DNA of 11,914 bases from Chloroflexota bacterium. GTDB taxonomy: Bacteria; Chloroflexota; FW602-bin22; JAMCYS01. A program made the position numbers and the translations under genes. The notes under the pieces were generated by a model. That model was given only the letters and a program-made list of their open reading frames with translations. It made no database searches and had not been told where the DNA came from. Below are positions 1-6,067 of this stretch, piece after piece; within the stretch, counting starts at the first letter, position 1; every line of letters starts with the position of its first letter. The stretch lies in assembly GCA_021847625.1 (NCBI GenBank), contig JAJZQK010000040.1, forward strand, positions 1-11,914, in the 5' to 3' direction.

Positions 1-178
1 CTCCCTAATAGGGCGAATGGTAACCGAGGGGATAGGGACGGCGCCGGCCTATTCGTAGGGGCTACCGGCGACCGGAGGGAGTCCCGCAACGCGGGACGGT
101 CGCCCTTTGGTGCCCAGGCAATGATCGGCCCGTCGGCTGCAAGCCGTCGTGCAAGGGTTCCATCGCCCTATTAGGGAG
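1..178. repeat. Segment bounded by 16-bp perfect inverted repeats
   Basis: Bases 1-16 are the exact reverse complement of bases 163-178. The segment they bound contains one copy of repeat A (54-106). Part of each arm (CCCTATTAGGG) is itself an odd-centred palindrome, so the pairing is less improbable than 16 independent bases. The layout resembles a small non-autonomous element (MITE-like), but no target-site duplication can be checked because the left arm begins at the window edge. The right arm is also part of module C. Confidence 0.4.
54..106 (+). repeat. Interspersed palindromic repeat A, copy 1
   Basis: This copy matches 5912-5965 (reverse orientation) with two mismatches over about 53 bases, and its first 24 or so bases recur at 11889-11914. 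It has a nested fold: an outer stem GGCGACC (67-73) with GGTCGCC (98-104), a seven-base bulge on the 5' side, and an inner stem GTCCCGC (81-87) with GCGGGAC (91-97) around an AAC loop. No coding potential is apparent. It is probably a REP- or MITE-like intergenic repeat. Confidence 0.75.
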
Positions 179-202
179 AGGGCTAGGGTGAGGGTCGGCC
201 TC
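155..202 (+). repeat. Interspersed repeat C, copy 1
   Basis: These 48 bases match 5646-5693 at 44 of 48 positions, in the same orientation. The module contains the palindrome CCCTATTAGGG and a run of GGGAGAGGG / AGGGTGAGGG purine-rich units. A partial inverted copy is found at 1-16. It lies in a gene-free gap. Confidence 0.7.
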
Positions 203-225
203 GGGGGTCGTTCCCTAGGCGAACT

Positions 226-297
226 GCCGCTCGCCCCTACAAATAGGAGATGGGCCACCGCCAAGCCGGATGGATCCCCGCTTCCGCGGGGATGACA
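226..297 (+). repeat. Interspersed repeat B, copy 1
   Basis: Two blocks recur at 5807-5858: a 20-base identical block (226-245), and a hairpin block (269-297) with one mismatch. Copy 1 has about 20 extra bases between the blocks. The hairpin pairs ATCCCCGC (274-281) with GCGGGGAT (286-293) around a four-base loop. The hairpin followed by GACA resembles widely scattered REP-like intergenic repeats. Confidence 0.7.
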
Positions 298-414
298 AGG
301 GGCAGGGTCACATAGCGACCCAGCAACAAAGGCACGGGCAGCGGCCGGGCCTGGAGAGGGGGACCGCCGCTCGCCCCAATACCACAACGGCAGGCCACGG
401 GCGGCCCCGTCCCC

Positions 415-437
415 AGCCCGCCAAGGCGGGCTTTGTT
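415..437 (+). terminator. Possible intrinsic terminator hairpin
   Basis: AGCCCGCC (415-422) pairs perfectly with GGCGGGCT (425-432) and is followed by TTGTT, the usual shape of a GC-rich stem with a short U-rich tail. The loop is only two bases, so the inner pair would open. No gene ends nearby on the plus strand within the window, so it may insulate the downstream operon from read-through, or simply be another palindromic repeat. Confidence 0.4.
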
Positions 438-438
438 G

Positions 439-471
439 GCTGAGCCCGGCGCCTTCAGGCCCGGGCGGCGG
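439..471 (+). repeat. Interspersed repeat D, copy 1
   Basis: These 33 bases are identical to 5706-5738. They fold into a hairpin: GCCCGG (444-449) with CCGGGC (461-466), one bulged C, then GCC with GGC around a TTCA loop. No coding content. Confidence 0.75.
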
Positions 472-537
472 GTGACAGGGGGGAGAGCCGCAACGGGAAC
501 CGAACGCTCTTCCCACAATTATCTACCCCCGGGTGTG

Positions 538-566
538 TTCCCAAGGGGTTCCCCATGCTGTACAAT
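538..566 (+). promoter_or_regulatory. Predicted sigma70-type promoter of hydrolase-natAB operon
   Basis: TTCCCA (538-543), a 17-base spacer and TACAAT (561-566) form a sigma70-like promoter with 4/6 and 5/6 matches. Transcription would begin near 573, about 50 bases before the first gene. The spacer contains GGGGTTCCCC (545-554), which may be a protein site or chance. Confidence 0.5.
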
Positions 567-622
567 CGACGATAAGCAGGCCGACGACCTACTGTAGAGC
601 ACCATGAGGAAAGAACGCCGCA

Positions 623-2152
623 ATGTCGACCAGTCCCGACCGCTTTCGTTTGCCCGGTGCCTCCCAGCGCCTCCGCGGCCTGCTCGCCGCCCTCGTCCTG
701 GCCCTGCTGGCCTCCGGCTGCGCGGGCTTGCTCGACCGCGGCCAGGCCCGGCCGGTTTCGAGCATCCCTCTGGCACCCTGCCAGCTCGCGGCCCCCGGCC
801 AAGGCCAGCGCGTCGCCGCCAGCTGCGGCAAACTCACCGTGCCGGAGGACCGCTCGGCAGCGGGCGGACGGCAGATCGATCTGAACATCGCCGTCGTGCG
901 GGCCATCAGCAACAGCCCGGCCCCCGACGCCCTCTTCTACATCACCGGTGGGCCCGGCCAGGCGGCGACCGAGTCGTTCGTGACCGTCTCCCAGGCCTTC
1001 GAGAAGATCCACGACAAGCGCGACATCGTGCTCGTCGACCAACGCGGCACGGGCGGCTCCCACGCCCTGAGCTGCCCCCTGCCCCCGGACGCCGGCACGC
1101 CCGGCGGCGCCGAGCCGGACATCACCGCCTGGGCCGAGGATTGCCTCGCCGGGCTCGACGCCGACCCCGCCCAGTACACGACCGAGGCGGCCGTCGCCGA
1201 CCTCGACGCCGTGCGGGCGGCGCTGGGCTACGAGAAGATCAACCTTTACGGACTCTCCTACGGCACGCGCGTGGCCCAGTCCTACCTGCGCCGCTATCCC
1301 GACCGCGTGCGCACGGTCGTCCTGGACGGGGTCGTCGCCCCGCAGACCGTCCTCGGGCCGGACGTCGCCGCCGACGCCCAGCACGCCCTGGACATGGCCT
1401 TCGCCCGCTGCGCCGCCGACCAGGCCTGCGATGCGGCCTTCCCGGCGCTGCCAGACTCCTTTGCGTCCCTGCTGGCCAAGGTGGAGGCGGGGCCGGTCGA
1501 CCTGACCATCACCCACCCCGTCACGGGCGAGCGCACGGAGGTGGCCTTCTCCCAGGACATGTTCGCCAGCGGCGTCCGTCTGCTGAGCTACACGGCGGAG
1601 ACGACGGCGCTGCTGCCCTTGCTGATCGACGACGCGGCCAGCAGCGGCGACCTCAGCCGCCTGGCGGCGCAGTCGCTGCTCGTGACCGGCGACCTGTCCG
1701 ACAGCATCAGCCTGGGCATGGAGTATTCGGTACTCTGCGCCGAGGACTTTCCTTTCTACGCACCCGACGACGCGGCCCGGAAGAGCGAGGGCACCTACCT
1801 GGGCAACGTGCAAGCCGAGACGATGCAGAAGGTCTGCTCCGTCTGGCCACGGGCGCAGCTCCCCGCCGACATCCACGAGCCCGTGCGTTCGGACGTGCCG
1901 GTGCTGTTGCTCTCGGGCGCGGCCGACCCCGTGACGCCGCCGGCCAACGCCGAGCTGGCCGCGCAGACGCTGACGCACAGTCTGTCCATCGTCCTGCCGG
2001 GGCAGGGTCACGGCTCTGTCTTCCGTGGCTGCCTGCCCGACGTAACGGCCGCATTTGTCGCCGCGGGCAGCGAAGAGGGATTGGCCACCGCCTGCGTGGC
2101 GGATATCAAGCCAACGCCGTTCTTCGTCAACTTCGCCGGACCCGAGCCATGA
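623..2152 (+). CDS. Lipoprotein alpha/beta hydrolase with TAP-like C-terminus (proteinase-like)
   Basis: This 509-residue protein is a predicted exported serine hydrolase of the alpha/beta fold, similar to the tripeptidyl aminopeptidase (TAP-like)/proline iminopeptidase group. The N-terminus has basic residues, a hydrophobic stretch (about 19-30) and a lipobox LASGC with Cys33 as the predicted lipidated residue. Seen motifs are GGPGQA (109-114, oxyanion region), DQRGTGGS (139-146), the nucleophile elbow GLSYG with Ser212, Asp435 in SGAADPVTPP, and His463 in GQGHGS, so the triad is complete. Many paired cysteines fit an extracytoplasmic protein. The ATG at 623 is chosen because AGGA lies about 12 bases upstream and the signal peptide begins properly there. 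The stop is followed by the ABC ATPase start after only seven bases, so the genes are co-transcribed. Peptidase substrate is unknown; an esterase role is equally possible. Confidence 0.88.
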   Translation: MSTSPDRFRLPGASQRLRGLLAALVLALLASGCAGLLDRGQARPVSSIPLAPCQLAAPGQGQRVAASCGKLTVPEDRSAAGGRQIDLNIAVVRAISNSPAPDALFYITGGPGQAATESFVTVSQAFEKIHDKRDIVLVDQRGTGGSHALSCPLPPDAGTPGGAEPDITAWAEDCLAGLDADPAQYTTEAAVADLDAVRAALGYEKINLYGLSYGTRVAQSYLRRYPDRVRTVVLDGVVAPQTVLGPDVAADAQHALDMAFARCAADQACDAAFPALPDSFASLLAKVEAGPVDLTITHPVTGERTEVAFSQDMFASGVRLLSYTAETTALLPLLIDDAASSGDLSRLAAQSLLVTGDLSDSISLGMEYSVLCAEDFPFYAPDDAARKSEGTYLGNVQAETMQKVCSVWPRAQLPADIHEPVRSDVPVLLLSGAADPVTPPANAELAAQTLTHSLSIVLPGQGHGSVFRGCLPDVTAAFVAAGSEEGLATACVADIKPTPFFVNFAGPEP

Positions 2153-2159
2153 GGTTGGT

Positions 2160-2894
2160 ATGATAGAGGTCAAGGATTTACATAAAACCTTCGGCAGCGT
2201 GAAGGCCCTGGACGGCGTGAGCTTCGTGGCGCCGGACGGGCGCATCACCGGCCTCCTCGGGCCCAACGGCGCCGGCAAGACGACTGCCCTGCGCGTCATT
2301 TGCACCATCCTCAAACCCGACCGTGGCCAGGTACGCGTCGACGGCTTCGACGTGGCGAGCGACGGTCTGGAGGTGCGCCGGCGCATCGGCGTGCTGCCCG
2401 ACGGCGCCGGCATCTACCCCCGCCTCACCACCAGGGAGAACATCCGCTACTACGGACGTCTGCACGGTCTGCAGGGCGAGAAGCTGGAGCGCAGCATCGA
2501 CGACTTGCTGGAGGTCCTCGACATGGAGGGGATTGCCAACCGGCGCACGGAGGGCTTCTCCCACGGCGAGCGTCTGAAGGTCTCCATCGCCCGCGCCCTC
2601 GTCCACCGGCCCCAGAACGTGCTCCTCGACGAGCCGACCAACGGCCTCGACGTCATCAGCACGCGGGCCATGCGCAACTTCATCCTCCGCCTGCGCGAGG
2701 AGGGGAAGACGGTCGTCTTCTCCAGCCACATCATGCAGGAGGTGTCGGCGCTGTGCGACAACGTCGTCGTCGTCGCCCACGGCCAGGTGGTGGCCGCCGG
2801 CACGCCCGACGACCTGCGGCGGGAGACCGGCTACAGTAACCTGGAGGACGTCTTCGTGGCGGCTATCGGCTCGGAGGAGGGGCTGCAGAAATGA
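2160..2894 (+). CDS. natA: ABC transporter ATP-binding protein, NatA type
   Basis: This 244-residue ATPase should power the permease encoded next. Walker A is GPNGAGKT (34-41), the signature is the variant SHGER (134-138), Walker B is LLDEPT (155-160) with catalytic Glu158, the D-loop is NGLD (161-164) and the switch His is His190. The Q-loop region (GVLPDGAGIYPRLT, 77-90) lacks a glutamine, as is common in the NatA/drug-exporter branch. An upstream in-frame start at 2055 is possible, but the ATG at 2160 follows GAGG (2151-2154) at ideal spacing and begins exactly at the domain (MIEVKDLHKTF). The reading frame overlaps the next gene by ATGA. NatA/NatB pairs are known for sodium export in Bacillus, but homologues move many substrates, so the ion is not assured; the symbol marks family only. 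Confidence 0.9.
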   Translation: MIEVKDLHKTFGSVKALDGVSFVAPDGRITGLLGPNGAGKTTALRVICTILKPDRGQVRVDGFDVASDGLEVRRRIGVLPDGAGIYPRLTTRENIRYYGRLHGLQGEKLERSIDDLLEVLDMEGIANRRTEGFSHGERLKVSIARALVHRPQNVLLDEPTNGLDVISTRAMRNFILRLREEGKTVVFSSHIMQEVSALCDNVVVVAHGQVVAAGTPDDLRRETGYSNLEDVFVAAIGSEEGLQK

Positions 2895-4066
2895 GCGGGG
2901 CAGGCGTCGTCTTCTGGAAAGAGACCGTGGACAACGCGCGCGACCGGCGCGCCGTCCTCGCCTCCTTCTTCTCCGCCCTCTTCGGTCCCTTGATGGTGCT
3001 CTTCATGATTACCGTGCTGGGGCAGACGACCTCCGAGCGCACGCAGGGCGCCCTGGCCCTGCCCGTGGTGGGCGCCGAGAATGCCCCCGCGCTCGTCGCC
3101 TTCCTTAAGGAGAACGACGTCGCCATCCAGCCGTCGCCGGCCGACCCCGAGGCGGAGGTGCGCTCGGGCAATCTGGCCGTCGTCCTCGTCATCCCCGAGG
3201 GCTATGCCGAGGACTTCAGCGCTGGCCGGCCGGCGACGGTGCGGCTGATCGTGGACGAGTCGCGTACCTCGACCGGCGTCTCCGTGCGGCGGGCCCAGCG
3301 CCTGCTCGACGCCTACAGCCAGCAGATAGCGTCCCTGCGCCTGCTGGCGCGGGGCGTCAGCCCCAGCGTGACGAGCGTGCTGGCCGTCGAGAGCGTGGAC
3401 CTGGCGACGCCGCAGAGCCAGGCGGCGGGCCTGCTGAACACGACGCCGTTCTTCATCATCTTCGCCATCTTCATCGGCGGCATGTACCTCGCCATCGACA
3501 GCACAGCGGGCGAGCGCGAGCGTGGCTCGCTGGAGCCCCTGCTCATCAACCCCGTTAGGCGCCACGACGTGGTGCTGGGGAAGCTGGCGGCGACGCTCCT
3601 CTTCTCCACCATCACCCTCATCGGCACCCTGATCGGCCTGGGGGTGGTGCTGAACGTCATGCCCCTGGAGCAGTACTTCGGGGTCGCCTTCAGCCTCGGC
3701 CCCCTCGCCCTGGGGGCGATGTTCCTCATCTCCGTGCCGATGCTGCTGCTGGCGGCGCCGCTGCAGATGCTGGTGGCGACCTTCACGCGCAGCTACAAAG
3801 AGGCGCTGAACGTACTGGGCTTCCTCCCCCTCGTGCCGGGCCTGCCGGGCCTGGTCCTGGGCTTCGTCACCGTCCAGCCCGACCTCTGGACGATGCTGAT
3901 CCCCACCTTCGGCCAGCAGCTGCTGATCAACCAGGTGATGCGCGCCGAGGCGGTTGATCCGCTGAACGTCGTCGTCACCACGCTGGCGACGGCCGCCGTG
4001 GGCCTGGCCCTCGTCCTCGTCGTCATCAGGCTCTATGAGCGCGAGCAGATCCTCTTCGCCAAGTAG
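2891..4066 (+). CDS. natB: ABC transporter permease, NatB (ABC-2) type
   Basis: This 391-residue protein is the membrane partner of the preceding ATPase. Predicted membrane segments are near residues 22-44, 184-204, 234-257, 266-297, 306-327 and 360-380. A large soluble loop (about 46-180) separates the first two and would lie outside the cytoplasm. The cytosolic motif TAGERERGSLEPLLINP (205-221) after the second segment is a hallmark of the NatB/COG1668 group, and I read the family from it. The ATG overlaps the natA stop (ATGA), and GGAGGAGGGG (2874-2883) is a strong ribosome binding site. With the upstream lipoprotein hydrolase it forms a three-gene operon. Substrate is not shown by the sequence; sodium or an organic compound are both possible. 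Confidence 0.88.
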   Translation: MSGAGVVFWKETVDNARDRRAVLASFFSALFGPLMVLFMITVLGQTTSERTQGALALPVVGAENAPALVAFLKENDVAIQPSPADPEAEVRSGNLAVVLVIPEGYAEDFSAGRPATVRLIVDESRTSTGVSVRRAQRLLDAYSQQIASLRLLARGVSPSVTSVLAVESVDLATPQSQAAGLLNTTPFFIIFAIFIGGMYLAIDSTAGERERGSLEPLLINPVRRHDVVLGKLAATLLFSTITLIGTLIGLGVVLNVMPLEQYFGVAFSLGPLALGAMFLISVPMLLLAAPLQMLVATFTRSYKEALNVLGFLPLVPGLPGLVLGFVTVQPDLWTMLIPTFGQQLLINQVMRAEAVDPLNVVVTTLATAAVGLALVLVVIRLYEREQILFAK

Positions 4067-4068
4067 GA

Positions 4069-4108
4069 TCGCTCGCCCGCCCGCCGACGTCTTGCCCGGG
4101 GGGAGCGA
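4069..4108 (+). terminator. Weak stem-loop after natB
   Basis: TCGCTC (4069-4074), beginning three bases after the natB stop, pairs with GAGCGA (4103-4108), with an additional CCC/GGG pairing inside. There is no U-tract and the downstream arm overlaps the spacer of the next promoter, so termination here is uncertain. Confidence 0.22.
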
Positions 4109-4120
4109 CTGGTGTATAAT
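4092..4120 (+). promoter_or_regulatory. Predicted sigma70-type promoter of aminotransferase gene
   Basis: TTGCCC (4092-4097), a spacer of exactly 17 bases and a consensus TATAAT (4115-4120) form a good promoter. Transcription would start near 4127, leaving a leader of about 89 bases before the aminotransferase ATG at 4216. It makes the aminotransferase a separate transcription unit from natB. Confidence 0.65.
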
Positions 4121-4150
4121 TCGCCTGGACATACGGTCATGGTATCTCTC

Positions 4151-4190
4151 TCCCGCCGGGGCTACGGCCGCCGGACGGGACTCCCGCAGG
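4151..4190 (+). promoter_or_regulatory. Structured 5' leader of aminotransferase gene; diverged repeat A
   Basis: In the predicted leader, TCCCG/CGGGA (4151-4155 with 4176-4180), CCGG/CCGG (4156-4159 with 4171-4174) and GGC/GCC (4160-4162 with 4167-4169) stack into a 12-pair stem with two single-base bulges. It is capped by TACG (4163-4166) closed by C-G, i.e. a UNCG-type tetraloop in RNA. A second TCCCG (4182-4186) could compete for the CGGGA arm. Bases 4158-4190 also match repeat A (58-90) ungapped at 24 of 33 positions. It does not match a riboswitch class I know. Confidence 0.4.
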
Positions 4191-4215
4191 TTTGCCAAAT
4201 AGGAGGCTTCAGGCA

Positions 4216-5586
4216 ATGCCATCCGCAAAGACATCGGCGACCAGCAAGGTCTTCTTCCGCGACTGGCGCCATCGCTACCCAGTGATCGACCACGCCCGCG
4301 GCATGTACATGTACGACGCCGACGGCAAGCGCTACCTCGACGGCGCGGGCGGGGTCCACGTCGTCGGCATCGGCCATGGCGTGGGCGAGGTGGTCGACGC
4401 CATGGAGGCGCAGGCCCGCAAGGTCTGTTTCGCCTATGCCGGCCAGTACAGCAACTCCGCCCAGCTCGCCCTGGCCGACCGCATCCTCGAAATGGCCCCG
4501 CCGGGCTTCGCCAAGGTCTACTTCGTCTCCGGCGGCTCGGAGGCCAACGAAATCGCCCTCACTACCGCCCACCAGTACTTTGTCGAGAAGGGCAAGCCGA
4601 CCAAGACGCGCGTCATCTCCCGCTGGCAGTCCTACCACGGCAGCACGGTGGGCGCAATGTCGATGACGGGCAACGTGCTGCGCCGCCGCGACCACGCGCC
4701 GTACATGCTAAACTTCCCGCACATCCAGCCGGCCAACTGCTATCGCTGCCCCTACGGCAAGACCTACCCCGACTGTGGCCTGGCCTGCGCCTGGGAGCTC
4801 GACCGCACGATCCGCCAGGAAGGGCCGGACACCATTGCCGCCTTCATCGCCGAGCCGTTGGTGGGCACCACCGCCGGGGCGCTCACGCCGCCGCCCGGCT
4901 ACTACGAGGTGATCCGCCGGATCTGCGACGAGCACGACGTGCTCTTCATCGCCGACGAGGTCATCACGGGCTTCGGGCGCACCGGGCGCAAGTTCGGCAT
5001 CGAGCACTGGAACGCCGTGCCCGACATCATCACCTGCGCCAAGGGCCTCTCCAGCGGCTACGCCCCCATCGGCGCCGTCGCCATCCAGGACAAGGTCTGG
5101 CAGGCCTTCGCCCAGGGCCCGCGCAGCACGTTCTTCATCGGCTACACCTATTCGTCCAATCCCGTCAGCTGCGCCACCGCCCTCGCCGTCCAGAACTACC
5201 TGGCCGACCACAACCTGATCGAGCGCTCGGCCCAGATCGGCGAGTACCTCAAGGCGAGGCTGAAGGAGCTGGCCGACCGCAGCGACGTCATCGGCGAGGT
5301 GCGCGGCAAGGGGCTGATGATCGGCGTCGAGTTCGTGCGCGACAAGGCCAGCAAGGAGCCCTTCGCCCCCGAGCTGCACTTCGCCGGCCGCGTCGTCGAC
5401 ACGGCCTTCGAGAAGGGGTTGATCCTCATCGGCAGCAACGGCACGGCCGACGGCGAGCGAGGCGACCACCTGCTCATCACCCCCCCGTTCATCATCACGG
5501 AAGAAGACTGCCAGCAGCTTGTGGCCATCCTCGAAGAAACCATCGCCGCCGTGAAGGCCGACGTGAAGGCCGACGTGAAGGCCTAG
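4216..5586 (+). CDS. Class III PLP-dependent aminotransferase
   Basis: This 456-residue enzyme transfers an amino group between an amine or omega-amino acid and a keto acid, using pyridoxal phosphate. Seen landmarks are SGGSEAN (105-111, phosphate cup), YHG (140-142), Glu213 in AEP, DEVITGFGRTG (247-257) with Asp247 holding the pyridine nitrogen, Lys276 in TCAKGLSSGY as the Schiff-base lysine, and the TYSSNP element (311-316). All are typical of fold type I, class III. An insert with C175-x2-C178-x8-C187-x3-C191 precedes the Glu213 strand. The C-terminus ends in a KADV tandem repeat encoded by a 12-bp repeat (5551-5583). A TTG at 4192 is in frame, but AGGAGG (4201-4206) nine bases before the ATG at 4216 decides the start. 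Substrate is unknown; omega-amino acid:pyruvate or taurine-type activity is plausible by family. Confidence 0.88.
   Translation: MPSAKTSATSKVFFRDWRHRYPVIDHARGMYMYDADGKRYLDGAGGVHVVGIGHGVGEVVDAMEAQARKVCFAYAGQYSNSAQLALADRILEMAPPGFAKVYFVSGGSEANEIALTTAHQYFVEKGKPTKTRVISRWQSYHGSTVGAMSMTGNVLRRRDHAPYMLNFPHIQPANCYRCPYGKTYPDCGLACAWELDRTIRQEGPDTIAAFIAEPLVGTTAGALTPPPGYYEVIRRICDEHDVLFIADEVITGFGRTGRKFGIEHWNAVPDIITCAKGLSSGYAPIGAVAIQDKVWQAFAQGPRSTFFIGYTYSSNPVSCATALAVQNYLADHNLIERSAQIGEYLKARLKELADRSDVIGEVRGKGLMIGVEFVRDKASKEPFAPELHFAGRVVDTAFEKGLILIGSNGTADGERGDHLLITPPFIITEEDCQQLVAILEETIAAVKADVKADVKA
5551..5583 (+). repeat. 12-bp tandem repeat at aminotransferase 3' end
   Basis: The unit GTGAAGGCCGAC occurs 2.75 times in frame directly before the stop codon and encodes VKAD-VKAD-VKA. 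It extends the helical C-terminal tail and probably arose by slippage; copy number could vary between strains. Confidence 0.85.
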
Positions 5587-5599
5587 CCTCTTCGCATTA

Positions 5600-5621
5600 C
5601 GGCGGGAAGATCTCACCGCCG
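5600..5621 (+). terminator. Possible terminator stem-loop after aminotransferase
   Basis: CGGCGG (5600-5605) pairs with CCGCCG (5616-5621) around a ten-base loop, 13 bases after the stop codon. Position fits a terminator, but there is no U-tract, so it may act only in Rho-dependent termination or RNA 3' end protection. Confidence 0.3.
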
Positions 5622-5645
5622 AGAGCGCGGAGGACGGCCGCAGGG

Positions 5646-5693
5646 GGGTTCCTTCGCCCTTTCAGGGAGAGGGTTAGGGTGAGGGTCGGCCTC
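5646..5693 (+). repeat. Interspersed repeat C, copy 2
   Basis: This copy matches 155-202 at 44 of 48 positions in the same orientation. It opens the gene-free gap of about 480 bases between the aminotransferase and gntR stops (5587-6067), which otherwise holds modules D, B and A and no credible gene. Confidence 0.7.
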
Positions 5694-5705
5694 TAGGCGA
5701 ACGGG

Positions 5706-5738
5706 GCTGAGCCCGGCGCCTTCAGGCCCGGGCGGCGG
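5706..5738 (+). repeat. Interspersed repeat D, copy 2
   Basis: Identical over 33 bases to 439-471. It contains the same GCCCGG/CCGGGC hairpin. Here it follows module C directly, whereas in the first gap D comes last. Confidence 0.75.
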
Positions 5739-5806
5739 TCGTTCCGCAACCCTACGCCGGTTGTCAGGCAGGGTTGACGATCACCCGGGTCCCGGAGACA
5801 GACTCA

Positions 5807-5858
5807 GCCGCTCGCCCCTACAAATACCTGATGGATCCCCGCTTGCGCGGGGATGACA
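5807..5858 (+). repeat. Interspersed repeat B, copy 2
   Basis: Shares the 20-base block of 226-245 exactly, and the hairpin block of 269-297 with one mismatch. ATCCCCGC (5835-5842) pairs with GCGGGGAT (5847-5854). The blocks are almost contiguous here, so copy 1 appears to carry an insertion or copy 2 a deletion. Confidence 0.7.
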
Positions 5859-5911
5859 GAGGCAGGCGCGGAACGGCGGTCCGTCAAGGGCACGCCCAGC
5901 CTCCAGGCACG

Positions 5912-5965
5912 AGGGCGACCGTCCCGCGTTGCGGGACTTCCTGCGGTCGCCGGTAGCCCCTACGG
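5912..5965 (-). repeat. Interspersed palindromic repeat A, copy 2 (inverted)
   Basis: The reverse complement of this stretch matches 54-106 with two substitutions over about 53 bases. The nested stems (GGCGACC/GGTCGCC outside, GTCCCGC/GCGGGAC inside) are both intact. The opposite orientation to copy 1 suggests independent insertion rather than a single block duplication. Confidence 0.75.
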
Positions 5966-6039
5966 CCAAGCGACCGCTCCCACCAAACACCACGGCGGCC
6001 GGACATGGCCGGGCCAGTCGCCTTATGATTGGGTGCCGC

Positions 6040-6054
6040 GCCCGGCCGCCGGGC
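6040..6054 (-). terminator. Possible stem-loop terminator of gntR-family gene
   Basis: GCCCGG (6040-6045) and CCGGGC (6049-6054) form a perfect six-pair GC stem with a three-base loop, about 14 bases beyond the stop of the minus-strand regulator gene. No U-tract follows on that strand, so function is uncertain. Confidence 0.3.
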
Positions 6055-6067
6055 CGTCCACACCACC

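Noticed and set aside
49..518. Small minus-strand open frames in the first intergenic gap
   Set aside because: They consist of translated repeat modules A-D and have Pro/Arg/Ser-rich sequence without domain or start signal.
2055..2159. Longer start for the NatA ATPase
   Set aside because: It would overlap the hydrolase frame by about 100 bases and add residues before the domain; the ATG at 2160 has a well-placed GAGG.
455..2413. 652-codon minus-strand open frame opposite the hydrolase
   Set aside because: GC-rich antisense shadow: no recognisable domain, strongly biased Gly/Arg/Ala/Val composition, no ribosome binding site, and the plus-strand frame has a complete hydrolase triad.
2831..4234. 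467-codon minus-strand open frame opposite natB
   Set aside because: Composition is rich in His, Gln, Glu, Gly and Arg typical of antisense of a membrane protein gene; the plus strand has clear NatB motifs.
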